This document shows positions 17,505 to 26,105 of a stretch of DNA of 64,000 nt, one piece after another. Below the pieces are notes generated by a model. That model had not been told where the DNA came from and ran no database searches. It worked only from the letters and a program-made list of their open reading frames with translations. Position 1 is the stretch's first letter. Each line of letters opens with the position of its first letter. Source of the stretch: Lawsonibacter faecis (GTDB lineage: Bacteria; Bacillota; Clostridia; Oscillospirales; Oscillospiraceae); assembly GCF_014287675.1 (NCBI RefSeq), contig NZ_JACOPQ010000006.1:124001-188000 (forward strand), written 5' to 3'. The translations under genes were made by a program, and so were the position numbers.

Positions 17505-17520
17505 CTTCTTCGTCCTCCAG

Positions 17521-17575
17521 ACCCAATAAAAGACGCGCCGCAAAGCATTGCTTTGCGGCGCGTCTTTTATTGGGT
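17521..17575. terminator. Bidirectional terminator between kinase gene and small orphan gene
   Basis: A perfect 27-bp inverted repeat (17521-17547 with 17549-17575) around a single central base. Both ends have A/T-rich outer arms, so each strand shows a GC-rich stem followed by a T-rich tail. It separates two convergent genes. Confidence 0.85.
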
Positions 17576-17829
17576 CATCTCTTTTGCAGCCAGCGGGACA
17601 GCGCGGCCCGGGCCACGTCCTCCTCGGGGATTATATCGCTCTCTCCGGTGATATACCTGGCGACCTCACGCCAGGCCTCGCCGGACCAAATTCCATGTGG
17701 AATCCGCTTGACGGTCTGAGCGAGGGCGGGCGCCGTCTCAGGTACTCTGAGATCGGAAAGATACCCGCAGCCGCACTCCGCTGCAAGCCACTCCAGCAGT
17801 TCTGAACCTCCGCTTTCCTTTTGGGGCAC
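17575..17829 (-). CDS. Small protein of unknown function (84 residues)
   Basis: A short, acidic, mostly helical protein with two early cysteines in CGCGY (residues 19-23) and several conserved-looking Trp residues. It does not match a family I recognise. Coding support comes from the GTG start at 17829 with a strong GGGAGGGAG ribosome site upstream, the tight fit to the shared terminator, and a plausible amino-acid mix. It may be a cytoplasmic accessory protein; no function is proposed. Confidence 0.6.
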   Translation of the reverse strand: MPQKESGGSELLEWLAAECGCGYLSDLRVPETAPALAQTVKRIPHGIWSGEAWREVARYITGESDIIPEEDVARAALSRWLQKR

Positions 17830-18082
17830 GGCCTCTCCCTCCCATTTTCGTCACTTATCCAAACCTGCCCATGTTCTTTTTTAGTTTACACCTTTTCCGT
17901 AGGGGCTGTAAAGACTTTCATGCATTTTTATCCCCCGGTCCACTCATTTTTATCTCTCCACAGGAAAGGCGCCATTTCGCACCTTTGCCCTTGCTCGCTT
18001 TATATCAAATAGCATATATTTCCTGTTGCATTGTGTATGTTTCCTCTCACATTCTGTAATATTATGTAGAGGAGGAGATCAA

Positions 18083-18334
18083 ATGTCCAGTTCACGGGAA
18101 GTTTCCTTTGAAAACCGCGAGAAATATCTTGAGTTGGGGCTGAATATTGCATTTTATCGCAAGCGCTGCGGTCTGACCCAGGAGGCGCTGGCGGAGCGGG
18201 TCGGCATCAGCCGTTCTCACCTGTCCGCCATTGAAGCGCCGAATTTGCTCCGCCCTTTTTCACTGGAGCTCCTCTTTGAGTTAGCCGATGCGCTTCATAT
18301 CTCACCCAGCAAGCTCCTGGAATTTCGGGAGTGA
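18083..18334 (+). CDS. Small XRE-family HTH regulator
   Basis: An 83-residue protein that is nearly all one Cro/C1-type helix-turn-helix domain (QEALAERVGISRSHLSAIEA around residues 36-55). Start at ATG 18083 after AGAGGAGGAGA. It is a stand-alone gene in an AT-rich stretch (17830-18082), followed directly by an array of hairpins. The regulated genes are unknown; the array or its own promoter are candidates. The EAPN in place of the usual E.G at the end of the recognition region is slightly atypical. Confidence 0.88.
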   Translation: MSSSREVSFENREKYLELGLNIAFYRKRCGLTQEALAERVGISRSHLSAIEAPNLLRPFSLELLFELADALHISPSKLLEFRE

Positions 18335-18343
18335 CGGTAAGAC

Positions 18344-18511
18344 AAATTCCCTCCGACTATGTCGGAGGGAATTTTTTATTTCCGAGCGTAGCTCGGAAAT
18401 AAAAAACGTCCATGTTGGCCGCTGTGCGGCCAACGGACTTAAAGTTTCAGCGCGTGGCCTTTCCAAGGCCACGCGCGCATAAAAAATAGCGTTTCACGCT
18501 GTTTTTTATGC
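18344..18511. repeat. Array of five consecutive hairpins
   Basis: Five adjacent inverted repeats, each with a three-base loop: 18344-18374 (14 bp, followed by a T-run, serving as the xre terminator); 18372-18406 (16 bp, overlapping the first); 18408-18438 (9 bp plus 4 bp with a 2-base bulge); 18450-18476 (12 bp); and 18477-18511 (16 bp, one mismatch). They fill the gap between the xre gene and the convergent MATE gene. One or two would suffice as terminators. The remaining structure is unexplained. Confidence 0.75.
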
Positions 18512-18538
18512 TCTGTCCCGCTGATACAGGCTGAGAAG

Positions 18539-19933
18539 TTACCGCTTTCCCGCGGCGCTCTCCGCGCACTCCCGTACCTCAATGCTCCGCCCGCGGAGAA
18601 TGCGGGGGAAAAAACGCAGGCACAATATCAGGGTGGTGGCGGAGCAAATCACGTCGCAGATTGGCTCCGCCCAGAAGGCCGCCTCGGCGGCGACCAGCAT
18701 AGGCAGGGCGATGGTGCAGACCAGAAAGGTGGTCTTGCGGAACATGGAGCAGAAGAGGGCCAGGCGCAGGTGGCCCATGGCGGTGGTCTCGTCCACCAGG
18801 GCGTACTGGACGGCCAGGGGGATAATCGCCAGGGTAAATATCTTGATGTACTTCACGCTCCGGGCGGCCAGCACGGCGTCGGAGGTAAAAAGCCGCACAA
18901 AGAGGGGCGAGGCGGTATAGGTAAAGACGGTCATGAGGACGGTAAAGACCAGACAGATGCCGCACACGCACTGGACGGCCCTTTTTACCCGGTCGGTCCT
19001 GCCCGCGCCGTAGTTAAAGCTGACGGCGGGCTGGCTGCCGCCGGTGATGCCGCCCATGGGCATGGTGATGATGCACATATAGCTCTGGACAATGGTGGCA
19101 CAGGTGACCAGCACGTCCCCCTCCCCCGGCCCGCCGTACTTCTGGAGCATGGCATTGAGAACGATGAGCAGCACGCTGTCCGATGCGATGATGAGAAACG
19201 GCGAGAGACCGAAGGCCATCACCCGCCGCATAACCCGCCAGGAGAAGCCCCCCCAGCCCAGGCGGATGGGCATGGATCTCTGCCGGAGGGAGAGGAGTAC
19301 AAACGCGCAGGAGGCCATCTGGGAGAGGACGGTGGCGATGGCCGCCCCGGCGACGTCCAGGTGGAAAATATAGATGAAGACGGGGTCCAGGATGATGTTC
19401 AGCACCGCCCCCACCAGCACCGTCGCCATGCCCAGGCCGGAGCGGCCCTGGCAGATGAGGAAGCTGTTCATCCCCGTGGCCATCAGGGCGAAGAAGGTGC
19501 CCGCGGTGTAGATGGTGAGGTAGCTGTTGGCATAGGGGAAGGTGGTCTCACTGGCGCCAAACCACATCAGCAGCGGCTCCCGGAGGAGGAGAAAGAGGGT
19601 GGTCAGCGCACCGGAGAGGATGAGCAGCAGCAGAAAGCCGTTGTTCAGCACCCGCTGGGCCTCTTTTTCATTCCCCTCCCCCATGCGCATTGCCATGTTG
19701 GGCGAGCCGCCCAGCCCCACCAGGGAGGCAAAGGAGGACAGGAGGGTCACGATGGGCCCGCACACGCCCACCCCCGCCAGCGCCACGGTGCCGATGTCCG
19801 GGATGTTGCCGATGTACATACGGTCCACAATGCTGTAGAGCACGCTCACAAGCTGGGCCAGCATGGTGGGTATGGCGAGGCGCAGGATAAGGCGCAGAAC
19901 CGGGTCGCTGCCCAGGTCGTTTTGATGTTTCAA
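18539..19933 (-). CDS. MATE-family efflux transporter
   Basis: A 464-residue inner-membrane transporter with 12 predicted helices in two homologous halves, typical of MATE cation/drug antiporters (NorM/DinF superfamily). The N-terminal half carries the usual PTMLAQLVSVLYSIVDRMYIG motif region. Start set at TTG 19933 because AGGAG lies 10 bases upstream at 19944-19948; a TTG at 19969 lies before that ribosome site. Substrate unknown; no regulator is clearly paired with it. Confidence 0.9.
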   Translation of the reverse strand: MKHQNDLGSDPVLRLILRLAIPTMLAQLVSVLYSIVDRMYIGNIPDIGTVALAGVGVCGPIVTLLSSFASLVGLGGSPNMAMRMGEGNEKEAQRVLNNGFLLLLILSGALTTLFLLLREPLLMWFGASETTFPYANSYLTIYTAGTFFALMATGMNSFLICQGRSGLGMATVLVGAVLNIILDPVFIYIFHLDVAGAAIATVLSQMASCAFVLLSLRQRSMPIRLGWGGFSWRVMRRVMAFGLSPFLIIASDSVLLIVLNAMLQKYGGPGEGDVLVTCATIVQSYMCIITMPMGGITGGSQPAVSFNYGAGRTDRVKRAVQCVCGICLVFTVLMTVFTYTASPLFVRLFTSDAVLAARSVKYIKIFTLAIIPLAVQYALVDETTAMGHLRLALFCSMFRKTTFLVCTIALPMLVAAEAAFWAEPICDVICSATTLILCLRFFPRILRGRSIEVRECAESAAGKR

Positions 19934-20048
19934 TGCCGTTTCGCTCCTGTTGACGTAGTTAAGTGGCAAATCTCAGGGCACAGGGCCTTGAGGTATTCCG
20001 GCCTATTATAATCGATGTGACGGCCTTCGTAAAGGGGCATCCCGCTTT

Positions 20049-20075
20049 TTAGCACTCTCTTGTCACGAGTGCTAA
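20049..20075 (+). promoter_or_regulatory. CIRCE element (HrcA operator)
   Basis: Exact match to the CIRCE consensus: TTAGCACTC (20049-20057), nine bases, GAGTGCTAA (20067-20075). It lies about 210 bases before hsp20. HrcA binds this operator and represses heat-shock genes until misfolded proteins titrate GroEL. A candidate promoter just downstream reads TTTACA, 17 bases, TGTATA (about 20078-20107). The 20110-20287 leader contains no other feature I can name. Confidence 0.95.
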
Positions 20076-20287
20076 TGTTTACAATTTAGACATAATTTAT
20101 TGTATATTTGTTCACAGCCCAGCCGTATACTGTACCCAGAAAAACAGATGAGGGTCCGGAAGAAACAGGCGAAACGGCCCCGGAAAGAGAGTGACAGCTA
20201 TGTGTGAACGCCATGTTTAGCACAATCGAGGTCCGACTGCCAGATCACGCCACCCACAAAAACAACTATCGAAAAGGAGAGTTTTCT

Positions 20288-20716
20288 ATGTTTGGTATGC
20301 TTCCTTTTGATCGCAGCAACGACAATCTGTTCGACACCTTCGACAACTTTGCCCGGGATTTCTTCCGCAGCAGCAACGCCTCCCTTCCCGCCTTCCGCAC
20401 CGATATCCGCGAGCTGGACGGCAAGTACGTACTGGAGGCCGAGCTCCCCGGCTTCAGCAAAGAGGACATCAGCCTGGACGTGAAGGACGGCATCCTCACC
20501 ATCTCCGCCGAGCACAGGGAGAACCGCGAGGAGAAGGACGAGAGGGGTAATTACCTCCGCCGGGAGCGCCGGTACGGCTCCTTCACCCGGTCCTTCGATA
20601 TCACCGGCATTGATGAGAGCGGTATCACCGCAGCCTATCAGAACGGCGTTCTGGAGCTGACCCTCCCCAAGAGCCAGCCCGTTATCCCTGAGGCACGCCG
20701 GATTGCAATCGAGTAA
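20288..20716 (+). CDS. Small heat shock protein, Hsp20/alpha-crystallin family
   Basis: A 142-residue cytoplasmic holdase chaperone. The alpha-crystallin domain spans about residues 38-135 (DIRELDGKYVLEAELPG start, and the GVLELTLPK motif near the end). A C-terminal tail follows, lacking a clear I-x-I motif (VIPEARRIAIE). Start at ATG 20288 after AAAGGAG; a 28-codon longer frame starts before the ribosome site and is rejected. CIRCE upstream makes it a member of the HrcA regulon, and clpB follows 155 bases later behind its own promoter region. Confidence 0.95.
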   Translation: MFGMLPFDRSNDNLFDTFDNFARDFFRSSNASLPAFRTDIRELDGKYVLEAELPGFSKEDISLDVKDGILTISAEHRENREEKDERGNYLRRERRYGSFTRSFDITGIDESGITAAYQNGVLELTLPKSQPVIPEARRIAIE

Positions 20717-20730
20717 GCTGGAGCAGTAAA

Positions 20731-20764
20731 CGGGAGCCGGTCAGCTGAGGCTGTCCGGCTCCCG
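20731..20764 (+). terminator. Terminator after hsp20
   Basis: Perfect 10-bp GC-rich stem (20731-20740 with 20755-20764), 14-base loop, then a short T-containing tail. It suggests that clpB is transcribed from its own promoter; a TATAAT lies at 20823-20828, without a good -35. Confidence 0.6.
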
Positions 20765-20871
20765 CCATGTTTTCCTACCGAATTTTAGTAATTTAAGTAT
20801 GTACTATTTAACAATAATGAGATATAATACTGATAGAGACAGGTTCTCTTCCTGAAAGGATGTGACGTCAA

Positions 20872-23502
20872 ATGAACGCCAACAAATATACCCAAAAATC
20901 CCTGGAGGCCGTCCAGGAGGCCCAGGCCATCGCCGTGGACTACGGCAACCAGCAGATTGAGCAGCCCCACCTCCTCCTGGCCCTGGTGGCCGCCGAGGAC
21001 GGCCTCGTGCCCCAGCTCCTCACCAGGATGGGCCTGACCGTCCCCTCCTTTGAGGCGGCGGTCAAGGACCAGGTGGCCCGACTGCCCCGTGTGTCCGGCT
21101 CCGGGCGGGAGCAGGGGAAGGTCTACGTGGCAGCCGACGTGGACAAGGCCCTGAACCAGGCCGAGAGGGTTGCCGAGAGCATGAAGGACGAGTATATCTC
21201 GGTGGAACATCTCCTGCTGGGCCTGGTGGAGAGCGCCAACGCCACCCTCAAGGAGCTGTTTCGCACCTACAATGTGAGCCGAGAGGGCATTCTCCAGGCC
21301 CTGACCGGGGTGCGGGGCAACCAGCGGGTCACGTCGGACAGCCCTGAGAGCACCTATGACGCCCTCAAGAAATACGGCAGCGACCTGGTGGAGCGGGCCC
21401 GGCAGAACAAGCTGGACCCGGTAATCGGCCGGGACGACGAAATCCGCAACGTCATTCGGATTCTGAGCCGGAAGACCAAAAACAACCCCGTTCTCATCGG
21501 CGAGCCCGGCGTGGGCAAAACCGCCATCGCGGAGGGGCTGGCCCAGCGGATTGTCAAGGGCGACGTTCCGGTCAGCCTGAAGGACAAGACCATCTTCGCC
21601 CTGGACATGGGCGCGCTGATTGCCGGAGCCAAGTACCGGGGCGAGTTTGAGGAGCGGCTGAAGGCCGTCCTCAACGAGGTGAAGAAGTCCGAGGGCCGCA
21701 TTCTCCTCTTCATCGACGAGCTGCACACCATTGTGGGCGCCGGCAAGACCGAGGGCGCCATGGACGCGGGCAACCTTCTAAAGCCTCTGCTGGCCCGGGG
21801 GGAGCTGCACTGTATCGGCGCCACCACGCTCAACGAGTACCGCCAGTATATTGAGAAGGACGCCGCCCTGGAGCGGCGGTTCCAGCCCGTGCTGGTGGCC
21901 GAGCCCACGGTGGAGGACTCCGTCACCATCCTGCGGGGCCTCAAGGAGCGCTACGAGATCTATCACGGCGTGAAGATTACCGACGGCGCCATCATCGCCG
22001 CCGCCACCCTGAGTAACCGCTATATCACCGACCGCTTTCTCCCCGACAAGGCCATCGACCTCATCGACGAGGCCTGCGCCATGATCCGCACGGAGATCGA
22101 TTCCATGCCTACCGAGCTGGACGTGATTCAGCGGAAGATCATCCAGCATGAGATCGAGGAGGCCGCCCTCAGAAAGGAGACCGACAAGCTCTCCCAGGAG
22201 CATCTATCCGAGATCCAGAGAGAGCTCTCCGACATGCGGGACGAGTTTAACGCCAAAAAGGCCCAGTGGGAAAATGAGAAAAACGCCATCGGCAAGGTTC
22301 AGAAGCTGCGTGAGGACCTGGAACACGCCAACGCCGAGCTGGAGAAGGCCCAGCGGGAGTACGACCTGGAGAAGGCCGCCCAGCTCCAGTACGGCAAAAT
22401 TCCCGAGCTGCGCGCCGCTCTGGAGGCGGAGGAGCAGCTCGCCCAGGAGGGCAGGCGCAGCTCCCTCCTGAGGGACAAGGTGACCGAGGAGGAGATCGCG
22501 CGCATTATTGAGCGCTGGACCGGTATCCCCGTGGCCAGGCTGATGGAGGGCGAACGCGACAAGCTCCTCCACCTGGAGGATATTCTCCACCAGCGGGTCA
22601 TCGGCCAGGACGAGGCCGTCCGCCTGGTCAGCGAGGCCATTTTGAGAAGCCGTGCGGGCATCGCCGACCCCAACAAGCCCATCGGTTCCTTCCTCTTCCT
22701 GGGTCCCACCGGCGTGGGCAAGACCGAGCTTGCCAAGACTCTGGCCGAGGCCCTCTTCGACAGCGAGAAGAACCTGGTGCGCATCGATATGAGCGAATAC
22801 ATGGAGAAGTTCTCCGTCTCCCGGCTCATCGGCGCGCCTCCGGGCTATGTGGGCTATGAGGAGGGCGGCCAGCTCACCGAGGCCGTCCGCCGCCACCCCT
22901 ACTCCGTCATCCTCTTCGACGAGGTGGAGAAGGCCCACCCCGACGTGTTCAACGTCCTCCTCCAGGTGCTGGACGACGGCCGCATTACCGACTCCCAGGG
23001 CCGGACGGTGGACTTCAAGAACACCATCATCATCCTCACCTCCAACCTGGGCAGCCAGTACCTGTTGGACGGTATCGGCGAGAACGGCGAGATCACCGAG
23101 TCCGCCCGAAGCCAGGTGGAGGAACTTCTCAAGCGCTCCTTCCGGCCGGAGTTTTTGAACCGGCTGGATGAGATTGTCTTCTACAAGCCGCTCACCAAGG
23201 CCAACATCACCCACATCATCGACCTGCTGGTGGCGGATTTGAACCGCCGCCTCAGCGACAAGCAGCTCTCCGTGGAGCTGACTCAGTCCGCCAAGGAGTA
23301 CGTCATCGACAGCTCCTACGACCCGGTGTACGGCGCGCGGCCCCTGCGCCGCTTCGTCCAGCACACCGTCGAGACCCTCATCGGCAGGAGAATCATCGCC
23401 GGCGACGTGGACGCGGGGGACACCCTCACCGTGGACTTGCGGGACGGGGACCTCACGGTGGATGCCCGCCGGGTGCTCAAGGGCGAGGTCGTGGACGGCT
23501 GA
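20872..23502 (+). CDS. clpB: ClpB disaggregase (AAA+ chaperone)
   Basis: An 876-residue Hsp100 protein: N domain (about 1-145), AAA+ module 1 with Walker A GEPGVGKT (210-217), the coiled-coil middle domain (about 400-520) that sets ClpB apart from ClpA/C, and AAA+ module 2 with Walker A GPTGVGKT (611-618). It pulls proteins out of aggregates with DnaK. No IGF/L loop for ClpP binding is evident, as expected. It follows hsp20, a chaperone that feeds the same pathway. ATG at 20872 follows GAAAGGATG. Confidence 0.97.
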   Translation: MNANKYTQKSLEAVQEAQAIAVDYGNQQIEQPHLLLALVAAEDGLVPQLLTRMGLTVPSFEAAVKDQVARLPRVSGSGREQGKVYVAADVDKALNQAERVAESMKDEYISVEHLLLGLVESANATLKELFRTYNVSREGILQALTGVRGNQRVTSDSPESTYDALKKYGSDLVERARQNKLDPVIGRDDEIRNVIRILSRKTKNNPVLIGEPGVGKTAIAEGLAQRIVKGDVPVSLKDKTIFALDMGALIAGAKYRGEFEERLKAVLNEVKKSEGRILLFIDELHTIVGAGKTEGAMDAGNLLKPLLARGELHCIGATTLNEYRQYIEKDAALERRFQPVLVAEPTVEDSVTILRGLKERYEIYHGVKITDGAIIAAATLSNRYITDRFLPDKAIDLIDEACAMIRTEIDSMPTELDVIQRKIIQHEIEEAALRKETDKLSQEHLSEIQRELSDMRDEFNAKKAQWENEKNAIGKVQKLREDLEHANAELEKAQREYDLEKAAQLQYGKIPELRAALEAEEQLAQEGRRSSLLRDKVTEEEIARIIERWTGIPVARLMEGERDKLLHLEDILHQRVIGQDEAVRLVSEAILRSRAGIADPNKPIGSFLFLGPTGVGKTELAKTLAEALFDSEKNLVRIDMSEYMEKFSVSRLIGAPPGYVGYEEGGQLTEAVRRHPYSVILFDEVEKAHPDVFNVLLQVLDDGRITDSQGRTVDFKNTIIILTSNLGSQYLLDGIGENGEITESARSQVEELLKRSFRPEFLNRLDEIVFYKPLTKANITHIIDLLVADLNRRLSDKQLSVELTQSAKEYVIDSSYDPVYGARPLRRFVQHTVETLIGRRIIAGDVDAGDTLTVDLRDGDLTVDARRVLKGEVVDG

Positions 23503-23518
23503 CGCAGCAGAAAAATCA

Positions 23519-23556
23519 GAGACGCCGCTGGAAGCGAGTGCTTCCAGCGGCGTCTC
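23519..23556 (+). terminator. Hairpin after clpB
   Basis: Perfect 17-bp stem (23519-23535 with 23540-23556), loop GAGT, 17 bases past the clpB stop. There is no T-run, so it may be a stabilising 3' end or a weak terminator. Bases 23557-23788 hold nothing I recognise and are moderately AT-rich. Confidence 0.6.
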
Positions 23557-23788
23557 GCACCCTGCGGGGCGGCCGCCCGCCATCCTCCGCCCTGTTGTCG
23601 CTCCCCATCAGGCCTTGTTCAACAAATGGGAGTATGCCCGGCGGCGCGAGATTTTTTCATTTTTCAAGCAGTTTTTTGCAGGAATATTGACTGATTTAAG
23701 GACAAACTGCGTCGTCCATGCGGAAAAAGAACCGTCAATTGGCCGTGTTGACCGATTCATACAATGCCTGGCCTCTGAAAAATTTTTC

Positions 23789-23818
23789 TTGACAAATCCT
23801 CCGCCCCGTGCGTATACT
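23789..23818 (+). promoter_or_regulatory. Promoter of the Trp T-box transcript
   Basis: -35 TTGACA (23789-23794), 18-base spacer, -10 TATACT (23813-23818), immediately before the T-box leader. Confidence 0.8.
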
Positions 23819-23825
23819 GTAGCAA

Positions 23826-24117
23826 AGCAAATCAAGAAACCGATGACGAAGAGAAGTAGCGACGACCCGGACCTTCTCAGAGAGCCGCAGGTGGTGGGAT
23901 TGCGGCAGGGGACGACGGCGTGAATGGACTTCCGAGGGCGCGGGCGAAAGATTTTCTTCGAGTAGCCAGACGGGGACTCCGCCCGTTATCAGGGGAGCGT
24001 GGGTTGGTTGACCTGCGAAAGTGAGTGGGCGCTCCACGGGGCGTCAATCCGGGTGGTACCGCAGAGGCCAGTCCTTTGTCCCAGAGATTTAATCTTGGGG
24101 ACGAGGGGCTTTTTTTG
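23826..24117 (+). ncRNA. T-box riboswitch leader, predicted Trp specifier
   Basis: Stem I shows AGAGAG, a GNUG-like GGTGGTG and the specifier context GAA-TGG-AC, with TGG at 23925-23927. The antiterminator has the hallmark T-box sequence GGGTGGTACCGC at 24051-24062. A terminator stem (about 24070-24109) and a T-run (24110-24117) follow. Uncharged tRNA-Trp would be sensed, letting transcription proceed into the trpB2-type gene. One oddity: the acceptor-binding bulge reads TGGT, which pairs best with a tRNA ending ACCA, whereas bacterial tRNA-Trp usually has G73. Confidence 0.92.
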
Positions 24118-24153
24118 TTGCCTGTCTCGTCCCGTAAAAAGGAGAAATGCGAT

Positions 24154-25542
24154 ATGTCTGCCAAAAAAATTCCCCACCGCCTCTATCTGACCGAGGACCA
24201 GATGCCCCGCCAGTGGTACAACCTGCGCGCCGACATGCCCGAGCAGCCCGACCCCCTACTGAATCCCGGCACCCTCCGGCCCCTGGCCGTAGAGGAGCTC
24301 TACCCCATCTTCTGCGAGGCCCTGGCCCGGCAGGAGATGGACGGCTCAAAGCGCTACTACGACATCCCCGAGGAGGTCCAGGAGGTCTATAAGATGTACC
24401 GCCCCTCCCCCCTCATCCGGGCGTTCAACCTGGAGAAGGCCCTGGGCACCCCGGCAAAAATCTACTACAAGTTTGAGGGCAACAACACCTCCGGCTCCCA
24501 CAAACTAAACTCCGCCGTGGCCCAGGCCTACTACGCCAAGGCCCAGGGAATTACCCGCCTTACCACCGAGACCGGCGCAGGCCAGTGGGGCACCGCACTC
24601 AGCGAGGCCTGCTCCTACTTCGGCATTGACCTGGACGTGTTTATGGTCAAGTGCTCCTATGAGCAGAAGCCCTTCCGCAAGGCGGTCATGGGCGTGTTCG
24701 ACGCCAACGTGACCCCCTCCCCCTCCCCCACCACCGAGGTGGGCCGCAAAATTCTGGCCGAGAACCCCGGCACCACCGGCAGCCTGGGCTGCGCCATCTC
24801 CGAGGCGGTGGAGTCGGCGGTGACCGCCGGGAACTCCCGCTACGTGCTGGGCAGCGTCCTCAACCAGGTGCTGCTGCACCAGTCCATCATCGGTCTGGAG
24901 AGCAAGGCCGCCATGGAGGAGCTGGGTGAGTACCCCGACGTGGTGGTGGGCTGCGCCGGCGGCGGGTCCAACCTGGGCGGCCTCATCGCCCCCTTCATGC
25001 AGGATAAGCTGACAGGGAAGCACGACCCCCGCATCGTGGCGGTGGAGCCCGCCTCCTGCCCCTCCCTCACCCGGGGCAAGTACGCCTACGACTTCTGCGA
25101 CACCGGCAAGGTCACCCCCATGGCCCGGATGTACACCCTGGGCAGCGGCTTCATTCCCTCCGCCAATCACGCCGGCGGCCTGCGCTACCACGGCATGAGC
25201 CCAATCCTCTCCAAGCTCTACCACGACAAGTTCATGGAGGCCGTCAGCTACAGGCAGACCGAGGTCTTCGAGGCCGCCGTCCTCTTTGCCAAGCTGGAGA
25301 CCATCCTTCCCGCCCCCGAGTCCGCCCACGCCATCAAGGGCGCCATCGACGAGGCTATGAAATGCAGAGAGTCCGGCGAGGAGAAGACCATCCTCTTCGG
25401 TCTCACCGGAACCGGCTACTTCGACATGACCGCCTACGAGGCCTACCTCAGCGGAACCATGAGCGACCATGTGCCCACGGACGAAGAGCTGCAGAAGGGC
25501 TTCGACACCCTGCCTGACATCCCCCAAAACAAGGGTATTTAA
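24154..25542 (+). CDS. trpB: Tryptophan synthase beta chain-like protein (TrpB2 type)
   Basis: A 462-residue PLP enzyme of the TrpB2 branch, longer at the N-terminus than canonical TrpB. The PLP lysine is K117 in TSGSHKLNSA; the glycine-rich phosphate loop is CAGGGSNLGG. TrpB2 condenses serine with indole to make tryptophan, often without a TrpA partner, and no trpA is present here, so indole salvage is plausible. Start at ATG 24154 after AAAAGGAG; the longer frame overlaps the T-box terminator and is rejected. Expression is predicted to be controlled by tRNA-Trp charging. Confidence 0.92.
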   Translation: MSAKKIPHRLYLTEDQMPRQWYNLRADMPEQPDPLLNPGTLRPLAVEELYPIFCEALARQEMDGSKRYYDIPEEVQEVYKMYRPSPLIRAFNLEKALGTPAKIYYKFEGNNTSGSHKLNSAVAQAYYAKAQGITRLTTETGAGQWGTALSEACSYFGIDLDVFMVKCSYEQKPFRKAVMGVFDANVTPSPSPTTEVGRKILAENPGTTGSLGCAISEAVESAVTAGNSRYVLGSVLNQVLLHQSIIGLESKAAMEELGEYPDVVVGCAGGGSNLGGLIAPFMQDKLTGKHDPRIVAVEPASCPSLTRGKYAYDFCDTGKVTPMARMYTLGSGFIPSANHAGGLRYHGMSPILSKLYHDKFMEAVSYRQTEVFEAAVLFAKLETILPAPESAHAIKGAIDEAMKCRESGEEKTILFGLTGTGYFDMTAYEAYLSGTMSDHVPTDEELQKGFDTLPDIPQNKGI

Positions 25543-25544
25543 GG

Positions 25545-25580
25545 TCAACGGCCCCGCCTCCCCCGAGGCGGGGCCGTTGA
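25545..25580 (+). terminator. Terminator after trpB2
   Basis: Perfect 16-bp stem (25545-25560 with 25565-25580), four-C loop, then TTT. Confidence 0.75.
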
Positions 25581-25690
25581 TTTCCGCCGCCCTTGAGACC
25601 ATTATTTTACCAAAATTCGCATTTCTCTTCCTAGACAGCCGGTCTCGCCGGTGGTACCATGGGGCTATCAAAGCACGGGAGGCCGGAAAC

Positions 25691-26104
25691 ATGGCGGACA
25701 AACAGCCCTATCTCGACGCCCTTCGCGAGCTGCTCGCCTATGAGCTGCCTCCGGATGTCCGGGAGCGCGTCACGTTTCTCCTGGGCAACCCCGGGGCCAG
25801 CGCCTATGAGCTGCGCAGCGCCTGCCGCCGGGCGGCGGAGCGGACCGTCCTCTCCTACCCCCGCTCGGAAATCGTGTGGCACCCCACCGTGGACGCCGCC
25901 CTCTGCACAGGCTGCGGCAGGTGCTTCGACTTCTGTCCCCAGCAGGTCTATGAGATGGCGGACGGCCTCTCCAGCGTGAAGCGGCCGGAGCGCTGCGTCA
26001 TTCTCTGCTCGGAATGCGCCCCCCTCTGTCCCGCCGGGGCCGTCACCTTCCCGCCCCAGACGTCCTACCATGAATTTTTGAAGCCGCGTGAGGAGGAGTG
26101 CTGA
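25691..26104 (+). CDS. Small 4Fe-4S ferredoxin-like protein with helical N-domain
   Basis: A 137-residue protein. The first about 70 residues are helical with no cysteine until the Fe-S part, apart from one in SACRRAAE. The second half holds the cluster motif CTGCGRCFDFCP (about 75-86) and a second set CSECAPLCPAG (about 108-118), as in two-cluster ferredoxins with an altered spacing. The N-terminal domain resembles a winged-helix or small helical bundle but is not assigned. ATG at 25691 has GGGAGG 8 bases upstream. First gene of a tightly packed three-gene cassette, so it probably passes electrons to the DUF5714 protein; this is inference. Confidence 0.85.
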   Translation: MADKQPYLDALRELLAYELPPDVRERVTFLLGNPGASAYELRSACRRAAERTVLSYPRSEIVWHPTVDAALCTGCGRCFDFCPQQVYEMADGLSSVKRPERCVILCSECAPLCPAGAVTFPPQTSYHEFLKPREEEC

Positions 26105-26105
26105 A

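Noticed and set aside
22204..23583. 459-codon frame on the minus strand opposite clpB
   Set aside because: Shadow; clpB motifs are continuous across the region.
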